Positions 1-5,896 are shown, numbered from the stretch's first letter. The stretch: 7,372 nt of DNA from Alphaproteobacteria bacterium (GCA_011526395.1 WTHW01000154.1:1-7372); one strand, 5' to 3'. Translations and numbers: made by a program. The notes: generated from the sequence alone by a model not told the origin.

Positions 1-345
1 CAATTCCACGTGGCAAATGGCAAATTATCCTGCCAGCTTTATCAACGCTCAGCAGATATTTTCTTGGGCGTTCCTTTTAACATCGCATCCTATGCACTCC
101 TCACGCACATGATTGCACATGTCTGTCAGCTTGAGGTTGGCGATTTTGTTCACAGCCTTGGTGATGCACATATCTATCATAATCATTTTGATCAGGTAAA
201 AGAGCAGTTGCAGCGCACGCCGGGCCCTTTGCCACAACTCGTATTTCACAATCCACCTGATAAGCTAGAAGATTTCCGATTTGAGATGATTGAAATCATC
301 AATTATGAAACCGCCCCAACCATCAAAGCGCCGATTGCGGTTTAG
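1..345 (+). CDS. thyA: Thymidylate synthase, C-terminal part (5' end outside window)
   Basis: Makes dTMP from dUMP using methylene-tetrahydrofolate and releases dihydrofolate; cytosolic. The frame is open from base 1 (QFHVANGKLSCQLYQRS...), so the GTG at 10 is not a start and the gene continues upstream of the window. The 114 residues seen match the last 114 of the E. coli enzyme (about residues 151-264) without gaps. Visible family landmarks are the phosphate-binding QRS arginine (window residue 16, E. coli R166), the FN asparagine of LGVPFNIASY, the GDAHIYHNH segment with the dUMP-binding His and Tyr, and the C-terminal IKAPIAV, whose terminal region closes over the active site. The catalytic cysteine (C146) should lie about five codons before the window. 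folA follows 9 bases after the stop, so the two genes are surely co-transcribed. Confidence 0.97.
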   Translation, partial: QFHVANGKLSCQLYQRSADIFLGVPFNIASYALLTHMIAHVCQLEVGDFVHSLGDAHIYHNHFDQVKEQLQRTPGPLPQLVFHNPPDKLEDFRFEMIEIINYETAPTIKAPIAV

Positions 346-350
346 GAGTT
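343..350 (+). promoter_or_regulatory. folA ribosome binding site overlapping the thyA stop
   Basis: TAGGAGTT contains the thyA TAG stop and an AGGAG Shine-Dalgarno core, seven bases before the folA ATG at 355. The overlap suggests that ribosomes finishing thyA help start folA (translational coupling). It also fixes the folA start. Confidence 0.75.
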
Positions 351-354
351 AATC

Positions 355-891
355 ATGACAACAAAATTAGTGGCTGTCGTGGCTATGGCATCTAACCGGG
401 TTATAGGTGATGGCGAGGATTTGCTCTGGCATTTGCCAGGCGATTTGAAGCGTGTGAAACAGCTAACGATGGGATGCCCTCTGATTATGGGTCGTAAAAC
501 ATGGGATTCTATCGGCAGGCCACTTCCCGGCCGTGCAAGCATCGTGATGACCAGAGATGAGCAATGGCAAGCACAGGGTGCCATTCGCGCAAGTTCACTA
601 GATGATGCCATCGCCAAAGGCAATGCATGGCTTGAAGAACAGCAAACTGGTGAAAATCGTCACATTCTATTTGGTGGCGGTCAGATATATGAGCTTGGCC
701 TTGCGCGATGTGATGTCATCGAGATGACAGAAGTTGACCTTGCGCCAGATGGTCCTGCCAAGTTTCCCGAAATTGATATGACACAATGGCGCGAAGTCAG
801 CCAAGAGGAAGTACCTGCCTCTGGCGAGGTGCCATCTCATCGATTCATAAGATATGAGCGTGTAAACTTGCTGATCAGCCTTATTCGATGA
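355..891 (+). CDS. folA: Dihydrofolate reductase
   Basis: Reduces dihydrofolate to tetrahydrofolate with NADPH; cytosolic, and the target of trimethoprim in bacteria. Length is 178 aa, within the normal range of about 160-180. Visible motifs are NRVIG (residues 14-18), the substrate loop WHLPGDL with the catalytic acid D30 (E. coli D27), GRKTW (46-50), GRPLPGR (54-60) and the NADPH-binding FGGGQIY (106-112). Two positions differ from the common form. The LPW of the Met20 loop reads LLW (L24 for P21), and the folate-contacting Phe31 position is Val34, as in several Gram-positive enzymes. Its substrate is the product of ThyA encoded just upstream, and a good AGGAG overlaps the thyA stop. The last eight residues (NLLISLIR) form a short tail beyond the usual ...YERV end, and the last 11 bp overlap the convergent mrp gene. 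Confidence 0.97.
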   Translation: MTTKLVAVVAMASNRVIGDGEDLLWHLPGDLKRVKQLTMGCPLIMGRKTWDSIGRPLPGRASIVMTRDEQWQAQGAIRASSLDDAIAKGNAWLEEQQTGENRHILFGGGQIYELGLARCDVIEMTEVDLAPDGPAKFPEIDMTQWREVSQEEVPASGEVPSHRFIRYERVNLLISLIR

Positions 892-1987
892 TAATGCTTG
901 GTGCTTCCACTTGCGCATTATCAAGAGATGCCAACAGATTGTCAGCGATATCTAAATAACGCTTTGCCTGCTCACTATTAGGCTTGCTTGCCACAATCGG
1001 TGTGCCTTCATCTGAGGTCGCACGGATAGCCATTTGCAATGGCACTTCACCTAAAAATGGCATGCCCAGTTTTTCAGCTTCTTTTTTCGCGCCGCCATGA
1101 CCAAAAATGTCTGAACGCTCACCACATGATGGGCAGATAAAGTGGCTCATATTCTCGATCAGCCCTAGGACAGGCACATTGACCTTCAAGAACATATTGA
1201 GGCCTTTTCTAGCATCAATTAGAGCCAGATCCTGCGGTGTTGACACAATCACAGCGCCAGCTAACTCAGCGCGTTGTGAAAGCGTTAATTGAGCATCACC
1301 TGTGCCAGGCGGCATATCGATAATTAAAACATCAAGCCCTTGCCAAGCGACATCTTTTAACATTTGCTCAAGAGCGCTCATAACCATTGGGCCACGCCAA
1401 ATCGTTGGCGAATCTTCTGCTACAAGATACCCAATCGACATGGTTTGCAGACCCCATGCTTCAATTGGCAAAAGCTTTTTATCTTGAGTTTGCGGCTTTT
1501 GATTTTTGCCAATCAAGCGAGGCAATGACGGGCCATAGATATCAGCATCTAAAATGCCGACTGTCATCCCTTTGGCCTTCAGCGCCAGCGCTAGATTAAT
1601 GCTTGTCGTTGATTTGCCAACACCACCCTTGCCAGATGCCACAGCAATAATGTGTTTTGCTGGCTTGTGCGGGGTATTTTGCCCTTGAGATGCTGGGGTT
1701 GTGTTTTGTTGTGGCTGTTGCGGGCGATGAGCTGTTAGCATCGCCGTTGCTGAAATGACACCTGCTATAGCAAGAACAGCATCTTCTGCCTTTTTCTGAA
1801 TGGCTTTGGCATGTGGCGCATCATCAGGAGATATTTCAAGCGCAAATCCCACATTGCCATCTTTTATGACAATCCCAGAGATGGTTTCTGGTGAGAATAA
1901 AGCTTCACCATTGTCATCAGTGACTGATTCTAATGCTTTTTGAATATTTTCTTCGATAATTTGTGCTGGCATTCTTGAATTTCCCAT
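881..1987 (-). CDS. mrp: Mrp/ApbC (NBP35 family) iron-sulfur cluster carrier ATPase
   Basis: A cytosolic P-loop ATPase that binds a labile Fe-S cluster and hands it to target apoproteins. Length is 368 aa, normal for the bacterial form with an N-terminal MIP18/DUF59-like domain. Order: DUF59-like domain (about 8-87), a polar Q/N/P-rich linker (88-111, HRPQQPQQNTTPASQ...), then the ATPase domain. The ATPase domain shows the deviant Walker A SGKGGVGKST (118-127), DADIYGPS (147-154), IIDMPPGTGD (222-231) and the cluster-binding CPSC (C285, C288). The start at 1987 has no clear Shine-Dalgarno sequence. An in-frame ATG at 1972 (MPAQIIEE...) is a possible alternative. It runs against its neighbours, is divergent from hflK, and converges with folA with an 11-bp overlap. 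An unusual inverted repeat lies just upstream of the start. Confidence 0.96.
   Translation of the reverse strand: MGNSRMPAQIIEENIQKALESVTDDNGEALFSPETISGIVIKDGNVGFALEISPDDAPHAKAIQKKAEDAVLAIAGVISATAMLTAHRPQQPQQNTTPASQGQNTPHKPAKHIIAVASGKGGVGKSTTSINLALALKAKGMTVGILDADIYGPSLPRLIGKNQKPQTQDKKLLPIEAWGLQTMSIGYLVAEDSPTIWRGPMVMSALEQMLKDVAWQGLDVLIIDMPPGTGDAQLTLSQRAELAGAVIVSTPQDLALIDARKGLNMFLKVNVPVLGLIENMSHFICPSCGERSDIFGHGGAKKEAEKLGMPFLGEVPLQMAIRATSDEGTPIVASKPNSEQAKRYLDIADNLLASLDNAQVEAPSIIIE
889..923. repeat. 9-bp perfect inverted repeat at the folA/mrp convergent overlap
   Basis: TGATAATGC (889-897) is the exact reverse complement of GCATTATCA (915-923), with a 17-base loop that can itself pair TGG (899-901) with CCA (907-909). 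The left arm begins on the folA TGA stop. The whole element lies within the last codons of mrp on the other strand. No T-run follows on either strand, so it is not a canonical intrinsic terminator. It may mark or protect the 3' ends of both converging transcripts (inference). Confidence 0.45.
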
Positions 1988-1991
1988 GCTG

Positions 1992-2039
1992 AGACCAAAT
2001 ATCTGTAAGGTCAGATAACCACATAAGATGCTTTGGTCT
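1992..2039 (-). promoter_or_regulatory. Inverted repeat in the mrp leader (possible leader hairpin or operator)
   Basis: AGACCAAA (1992-1999) and TTTGGTCT (2032-2039) are perfect 8-bp arms, 40 bp apart arm to arm. Inside lies a second dyad, ATCTG (2001-2005) with CAGAT (2012-2016). In the mrp mRNA the outer stem would end four bases before the ATG at 1987 and cover the ribosome-binding region. A weak minus-strand promoter, TTGTTT (2048-2043) with TATGTG (2025-2020) at 17-bp spacing, would place one arm between -35 and -10. In that case a protein operator is the better reading. The repeat is seen directly; the function is inferred. Confidence 0.4.
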
Positions 2040-2049
2040 GCAAAACAAG

Positions 2050-2071
2050 TAGCGAATGCTGATTGGCGCTA
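2050..2071. repeat. Short inverted repeat in the mrp/hflK intergenic region
   Basis: TAGCG (2050-2054) and CGCTA (2067-2071) are inverted 5-bp arms with a 12-bp spacer. Arms this short can arise by chance. It is listed because it sits in the divergent control region. Confidence 0.25.
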
Positions 2072-2080
2072 TTTTTGCAT

Positions 2081-2095
2081 CACATTTTTCATGTG
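2081..2095. promoter_or_regulatory. Short palindrome upstream of the hflK promoter
   Basis: CACAT-TTTTC-ATGTG is a 15-bp dyad with 5-bp arms. It sits about 20 bp before the predicted hflK -10, overlapping where a -35 would begin. A regulator binding here could affect hflK, but the arms are short and no known site is recognised. Confidence 0.3.
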
Positions 2096-2112
2096 GCTGT
2101 CTGTGCCAGTGT

Positions 2113-2121
2113 TGTTATAAT
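2113..2121 (+). promoter_or_regulatory. Extended -10 promoter for hflK-hflC
   Basis: TGTTATAAT is a perfect TATAAT (2116-2121) preceded by the TG of an extended -10. The -35 region (around 2093-2099, GTGGCTG) is poor, as extended -10 promoters tolerate. Transcription would start near 2128, giving a leader of about 75 bases before the hflK ATG at 2204. Confidence 0.6.
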
Positions 2122-2140
2122 GGGTCAATGTGACGACCCA
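2121..2140. promoter_or_regulatory. Nested palindrome at the predicted hflK transcription start
   Basis: TGGGTC (2121-2126) pairs with GACCCA (2135-2140), and within the same stretch GTCA (2124-2127) faces TGAC (2131-2134). The element begins on the last base of the -10 and spans the expected transcription start. That position suits a repressor operator or a hairpin at the extreme 5' end of the mRNA. No regulator is recognised. Confidence 0.4.
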
Positions 2141-2191
2141 GAAAAAACAAAGCTGGCTAAGTCTGTATGAATTCATAAGCCCAAAACGATT

Positions 2192-2200
2192 AAGGAGAGG
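2192..2200 (+). promoter_or_regulatory. hflK ribosome binding site
   Basis: AAGGAGAGG is a strong Shine-Dalgarno sequence six bases (from AAGGAG) before the ATG at 2204. It supports the start that gives the typical MPWNNQGGGG N-terminus. Confidence 0.8.
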
Positions 2201-2203
2201 CGA

Positions 2204-3334
2204 ATGCCCTGGAATAATCAAGGTGGTGGTGGCAACAACCAAGGACCATGGGGCGGCGGCCCATCTGGCCCGGGAGATAATAATCCTTGGGGCGGCGGTC
2301 AACGTCCACAACCTCCACGTCCCCCAGAATTAGATAAGATGCTGTCAGATATGCAGAATCGCTTTAAGCGGTTTTTGCCGGGTGGCGGTGGCTCAAAAGG
2401 CAGATCAGGCGGCGCATTGATACTGATTATCATATTGCTGCTAGCTGGCTGGGCTATCACAGGGTTTTATCGTGTAAACCCACAACAGCAGGGCGTCGTC
2501 TTGCGCTTTGGTGAATGGGTACGCACAACATCTCCGGGATTGCATTATCATTTGCCATCTCCGATTGAAACAGTCCTCACACCAGAAGTGACTAGAGATA
2601 ATCGCTTGGAAATTGGTTTCCGCGATATCGCTGGCAGATCAACATCTCGCCGTGACATTGCTGACGAAAGTCAGATGATCACAGGGGATGAGAATATTGT
2701 GGATATCGACTTTGTTGTATTCTGGCGTATTGCCGATGCAGGCGCATATCTATTCAACCTTGCTGACCCAGACGAGACCATTAAAGTCGCGGCTGAAGCC
2801 GTCATGCGTGAGATTATTGGCCAGACTGCCATTCAAACGGTGTTAACAGAAGGCCGTGAAAATGTTCAGGTCTCTGTGCGTCAAAAACTCCAAGAATTGC
2901 TTGATGAGTACAAAGCAGGCATCAGAGTGCGCGAAGTTCAATTGCTAGCCGTTGATCCACCAGCAGACGTTATTGACGCCTTTAATGATGTGCAAAGAGC
3001 GCGTCAGGATAGAGACAGGCTAAAGAACGAAGCTGAAGCATTCCGTAATGACATTGTGCCACGTGCCCGTGGTGAAGCAGCGAAACTTGTTGCTGAAGCA
3101 GAGGCCTACGCACAAGAAGTTGTGGCAAGAGCAGAGGGTGATGCCTCTCGTTTTGACCAAGTCTATGAGGCATATAAGGTCAACCCAGAGGTTACCAAAG
3201 AGCGCATCTATATCGAAACGATTGAAGGTGTCTATTCTAACATCGAAAAAATCATCATTGATGATGAAAATGGCGGTGTCGTGCCATACTTGCCTTTGCA
3301 AGAGTTAACCCGCGGTAAAGGGGGGGATCGTTAA
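2204..3334 (+). CDS. hflK: HflK, SPFH-family subunit of the FtsH-regulating HflKC complex
   Basis: Together with HflC it forms a large inner-membrane cage around FtsH and limits that protease's access to membrane substrates. Length is 376 aa, normal. Order: a cytosolic Gly/Asn/Pro/Trp-rich tail (1-40, with two PWGGG copies), an amphipathic stretch (41-58), one transmembrane helix (about 70-88), an SPFH/band-7 domain (about 89-260, with QQQGVVLRFGEW, PGLHYHLPSPIE and RVREVQLLAVDPP), a charged Ala/Glu-rich coiled coil (about 262-315), and the HflK-type end RIYIETIEGVYSNIEKIIID...GGVVPYLPL (335-365). The start follows a strong AAGGAG, and hflC begins one base after the stop. The last codons contain a run of seven G (3320-3326). 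Confidence 0.98.
   Translation: MPWNNQGGGGNNQGPWGGGPSGPGDNNPWGGGQRPQPPRPPELDKMLSDMQNRFKRFLPGGGGSKGRSGGALILIIILLLAGWAITGFYRVNPQQQGVVLRFGEWVRTTSPGLHYHLPSPIETVLTPEVTRDNRLEIGFRDIAGRSTSRRDIADESQMITGDENIVDIDFVVFWRIADAGAYLFNLADPDETIKVAAEAVMREIIGQTAIQTVLTEGRENVQVSVRQKLQELLDEYKAGIRVREVQLLAVDPPADVIDAFNDVQRARQDRDRLKNEAEAFRNDIVPRARGEAAKLVAEAEAYAQEVVARAEGDASRFDQVYEAYKVNPEVTKERIYIETIEGVYSNIEKIIIDDENGGVVPYLPLQELTRGKGGDR
3318..3326 (+). promoter_or_regulatory. G7 run at the end of hflK, likely Shine-Dalgarno region for hflC
   Basis: AAGGGGGGG includes seven consecutive G (3320-3326) within the last hflK codons (GKGGDR), nine bases before the hflC ATG at 3336. It is the only purine-rich ribosome-binding candidate for hflC. 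A homopolymer this long is also prone to slippage and to sequencing error. Confidence 0.5.
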
Positions 3335-3335
3335 A

Positions 3336-4208
3336 ATGAAACTAGCACGTAATTTCTCTCTTTTCATTGGTGCAGCTGTGCTATTCAGCCTTGCATCAGC
3401 GATTTTCACCGTGAATCAAACACAGCAAGCGCTTGTTTTGCAGTTTGGTGAGCCAAAGCGCACAATTCAAGAACCTGGCCTGGCATTCAAACTACCGTTC
3501 ATTCAGGATGTCTTATTCTATGAAAAGCGTGTGTTAAGCCTTATTCCGCAGGATGCTGAAGAAGTTATTTTGGCAGACCAGAAGCGTGTTGTTATCGATG
3601 CTTATGCACGATATCGCATCATGGACCCGCTATTATTCTTCCAAACTGTTCGCAACGAGCAAGGGGCAACGGCACGACTTGAATCAATCATCGATTCATC
3701 TGTCCGCCGCGTTCTTGGTCGTGAGACATTGGGTTCAATCCTAACTGGCGAGCGTGAAGATATTAATAGCTCCATTCGTGATGAGGTGGAAAATTCTGTC
3801 ACATCACTTGGCATTGAAATCATTGACGTTCGTTTGCGCCGTGCAGATTATCCTGTCACGACATCTCAGAACATCTTCAATCGTATGAAGTCTGAGCGTG
3901 TCAGAGAAGCAAAAGAATTCCGCGCGACAGGTGCAGAAGAGGCGCAAAAAATCAGAGCGGATGCTGAAAAGACAAGAACTGTTATCCTTGCTGATGCCGC
4001 GCGTACAGCACAGGAGCTTCGTGGTAATGGCGATAGCCAAGCGATTTCTATCTACGCAGATAGTTTTGGCCGCGATAAAGAGTTCTTCTCGTTCTACCGT
4101 TCAATGGAAGCTTACTCAAAATCTCTTGGTGATGCGCCAACTTCAATGGTGTTATCTCCAAACAGCAGCTTCTTCCGCTACTTCAAAGACCAGAATGGCG
4201 GCGAATAG
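3336..4208 (+). CDS. hflC: HflC, SPFH-family partner of HflK
   Basis: Second subunit of the HflKC membrane complex that regulates FtsH. Length is 290 aa, normal. A single N-terminal transmembrane segment or signal anchor (about 7-25, FSLFIGAAVLFSLASAIFTV) is followed by the SPFH domain (about 26-190; TQQALVLQFGEP, PGLAFKLPFIQDV, the HflC-typical DVRLRRADYP at 164-173), then a charged helical region (188-228). The HflC signature GDSQAISIYADSFGRDKEFFSFYRSMEAY spans 232-260. The chain ends SFFRYFKDQNGGE. The one-base gap to hflK points to coupled translation in equal amounts. A strong terminator follows about 20 bases after the stop, so this is the last gene of the operon. I see no small DUF2065/YjeT-like gene after it, although one often follows hflC in proteobacteria. 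Confidence 0.98.
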   Translation: MKLARNFSLFIGAAVLFSLASAIFTVNQTQQALVLQFGEPKRTIQEPGLAFKLPFIQDVLFYEKRVLSLIPQDAEEVILADQKRVVIDAYARYRIMDPLLFFQTVRNEQGATARLESIIDSSVRRVLGRETLGSILTGEREDINSSIRDEVENSVTSLGIEIIDVRLRRADYPVTTSQNIFNRMKSERVREAKEFRATGAEEAQKIRADAEKTRTVILADAARTAQELRGNGDSQAISIYADSFGRDKEFFSFYRSMEAYSKSLGDAPTSMVLSPNSSFFRYFKDQNGGE

Positions 4209-4224
4209 GTAGCACCCCAAATCC

Positions 4225-4261
4225 AAGCGGCAGGATCTTGCCTAGATCCTGCCGTTTTTTT
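4225..4261 (+). terminator. Intrinsic terminator of hflK-hflC
   Basis: CGGCAGGATC (4228-4237) pairs perfectly with GATCCTGCCG (4245-4254). One more T-A pair closes a 5-base loop, giving 11 bp, and the stem is followed by seven T (4255-4261). It lies about 20 bases after the hflC stop and should separate hflKC transcription from degP. Confidence 0.92.
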
Positions 4262-4302
4262 GCCTCTAAAAGCACAAAATAGACCAACAAGGTAATGTCT
4301 GC

Positions 4303-4334
4303 GTATTAAAATAGCCGGCAGGTTATTAAATAGC
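4303..4334. repeat. Tandem AT-rich near-repeat in the degP leader region
   Basis: GTATTAAAATAGC (4303-4315) and GTTATTAAATAGC (4322-4334) are 13-base units starting 19 bp apart and sharing ATTAAA and ATAGC. GCCGGC (4314-4319) lies between them. The spacing, close to two helical turns, would put a bound regulator on the same DNA face just before the likely degP promoter. Function is inferred. Confidence 0.35.
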
Positions 4335-4335
4335 A

Positions 4336-4344
4336 TGACATAAT
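4336..4344 (+). promoter_or_regulatory. Candidate extended -10 for degP
   Basis: TGACATAAT has the TG extension and five of six -10 bases, with no good -35 upstream. Transcription would start near 4351, right at the Shine-Dalgarno sequence (4351-4357), leaving an unusually short leader. A promoter further upstream is therefore possible. The hflC terminator means degP needs some promoter in this 102-bp stretch. Confidence 0.35.
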
Positions 4345-4350
4345 TTGCGT

Positions 4351-4357
4351 TAAGGAG
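4351..4357 (+). promoter_or_regulatory. degP ribosome binding site
   Basis: TAAGGAG lies six bases before the ATG at 4364. This strong site supports the upstream start over the internal ATG at 4457, which has no Shine-Dalgarno sequence. Confidence 0.75.
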
Positions 4358-4363
4358 TTTTAG

Positions 4364-5866
4364 ATGCTGATACCAGCACGAATAAGCCAAAAACAAATTC
4401 AATCACACACATCACAAGATAGCGCGACCCAGTCATATATCGCGCGCAAGCTTGCCATGTTTGGCGCAGCTGCTTTCACGGTAATAACAATGATTGTTAG
4501 CCAAGCGCATGCTCATGTCGAAAGCTTTGCTGATCTGGCAGAAGAATTATCACCAGCCGTTGTAAATATTTCAACGACCACAGTCGTTGAAACTGGCGGC
4601 AACAGGGAATTGCCGCAATTCCCTCCGGGATCACCTTTCGAAGAGTTCTTTAAAGAATTTGGCGAAAGAGGGCAAACAAGACGCGCGCAATCTCTCGGGT
4701 CAGGCTTTATCATTGATAGAGAAGGTATTGTTGTCACAAATAACCACGTGATTGAGAATGCTGAGCAAATCACAATCTATTTGTCCAATGATGACAGCTA
4801 TGAAGCAACGGTTATTGGCCGCGATGCCAAAACAGATATCGCTGTTTTACGGTTTGACCCAGAAGGTGCGGATATCACAGCTGTTTCAATGGGCGATTCA
4901 GACAAATTGCGTGTTGGTGATTGGGTGATGGCTATTGGTAACCCCTTTGGCCTAGGCGGTACAGTCACAGCTGGCATCGTCTCCGCAAGAGGACGTGACA
5001 TTGGCTCAGGTCCTTATGATGACTTTATCCAAACGGATGCCTCAATCAATCGCGGCAACTCAGGTGGCCCTTTATTTGATATGAATGGCAAGGTCATTGG
5101 TATCAACACAGCGATTTTCTCTCAAACAGGGGGGTCTGTTGGTATTGGTTTCGCGATTTCATCGAATTTGGCATCTCAAGTTGTTGATCAGCTTATTGAA
5201 TATGGCCGTACACGTCGTGGCTGGCTTGGTGTCTATATTCAGGAAGTCACAGAAGATATCGCAGAAAGCCTTGGCATTGATGAAGCTGCCGGCGCGCTTG
5301 TATCCAACGTGACCAAAGGTGGCCCTGCTGATACAGCAAAGCTTGAAGCAGGTGATGTTATCATCTCATTTGATGGCAAGAAGATTGACCGCATGCGTGA
5401 TTTACCGCGCATTGTCGCTGAAACAGATGTTGATGCCGTTGTGGATGTTGAAATTATCCGCAATAGCAAAAAAATGACCCTGAAAGTAACGCTTGGTGAG
5501 CTTGAACAAGCCGAAAATGGCGGCCTGCTTAGCAACAATCAGCAAGATGACTCAAAGTCATTTGGTGATTTAGGGTTCAGCGCAGAACAGCTAGATGCAG
5601 AATTGGCAGAAGAATATGGTCTTGATGCTGGCAGTGATGCTGTTGTTGTCACAGAGGTTATTCAAGGCTCGCCAGCTTCTGAAGAAGGCTTGCAAGCAGG
5701 CGATGTGATTGTCCGCTTCGGCCAAAGCCGTGTGACAAGCTTAAGCCAGCTAGCAAAAGGCATCACAGACGCAAGAGAGTCTGGTCGTTCTGGCATCCTC
5801 ATGCTTATTAACCGTGATGGTCAGAACCGATTTGTGCAAATCGCATTCTTGAAAAAGGATGAATAA
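4364..5866 (+). CDS. degP: Do/DegP-family periplasmic serine endoprotease (HtrA, MucD/DegQ-like)
   Basis: Exported protease and chaperone that degrades misfolded periplasmic proteins. Length is 500 aa, normal for two-PDZ HtrA proteins. N-terminal export signal: a long polar stretch (1-26), then ARKL, a hydrophobic core (31-46) and a likely cleavage after AHA (about 48-50). In the protease domain the triad is complete: H128 (TNNHV), D158 (KTDIAVL) and S233 (GNSGGP), with oxyanion-loop context INRGNSGGPL. The loop before the protease core (about 75-110) is short, closer to DegQ/MucD than to E. coli DegP. PDZ1 covers about 283-378 (RRGWLGVYIQEV, GPADTAKLEAGDVI) and PDZ2 about 400-495 (GSPASEEGLQAGDVIVRFG). 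It has its own leader after the hflC terminator and a terminator after its stop, so it is probably a single-gene transcript, as suits stress control. Confidence 0.97.
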   Translation: MLIPARISQKQIQSHTSQDSATQSYIARKLAMFGAAAFTVITMIVSQAHAHVESFADLAEELSPAVVNISTTTVVETGGNRELPQFPPGSPFEEFFKEFGERGQTRRAQSLGSGFIIDREGIVVTNNHVIENAEQITIYLSNDDSYEATVIGRDAKTDIAVLRFDPEGADITAVSMGDSDKLRVGDWVMAIGNPFGLGGTVTAGIVSARGRDIGSGPYDDFIQTDASINRGNSGGPLFDMNGKVIGINTAIFSQTGGSVGIGFAISSNLASQVVDQLIEYGRTRRGWLGVYIQEVTEDIAESLGIDEAAGALVSNVTKGGPADTAKLEAGDVIISFDGKKIDRMRDLPRIVAETDVDAVVDVEIIRNSKKMTLKVTLGELEQAENGGLLSNNQQDDSKSFGDLGFSAEQLDAELAEEYGLDAGSDAVVVTEVIQGSPASEEGLQAGDVIVRFGQSRVTSLSQLAKGITDARESGRSGILMLINRDGQNRFVQIAFLKKDE

Positions 5867-5896
5867 ATCACAAAGAAACTGAGAATAAATGAAACG

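Noticed and set aside
10..12. GTG as a possible start for the first gene
   Set aside because: Homology to thymidylate synthase continues upstream (QFHV aligns with E. coli QFYV), so this codon is internal.
342..623. Minus-strand open frame opposite folA
   Set aside because: It mirrors the codons of a clear DHFR gene, shows no recognisable domain and has no ribosome binding site.
667..924. Minus-strand open frame across the folA 3' end
   Set aside because: It overlaps both folA and the end of mrp, and its translation looks like antisense of coding sequence.
2069..2311. Minus-strand open frame across the hflK promoter and 5' end
   Set aside because: It covers the promoter, leader and Gly-rich start of hflK. 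Its translation is low-complexity antisense of that region with no family resemblance.
3898..4212. Second + strand frame inside hflC
   Set aside because: Lys/Arg/Ser-rich out-of-frame reading of a well-conserved gene, with no ribosome binding site.
5239..5538. Minus-strand open frame inside degP
   Set aside because: Ser-rich antisense reading of the PDZ1-coding region; no supporting signal.
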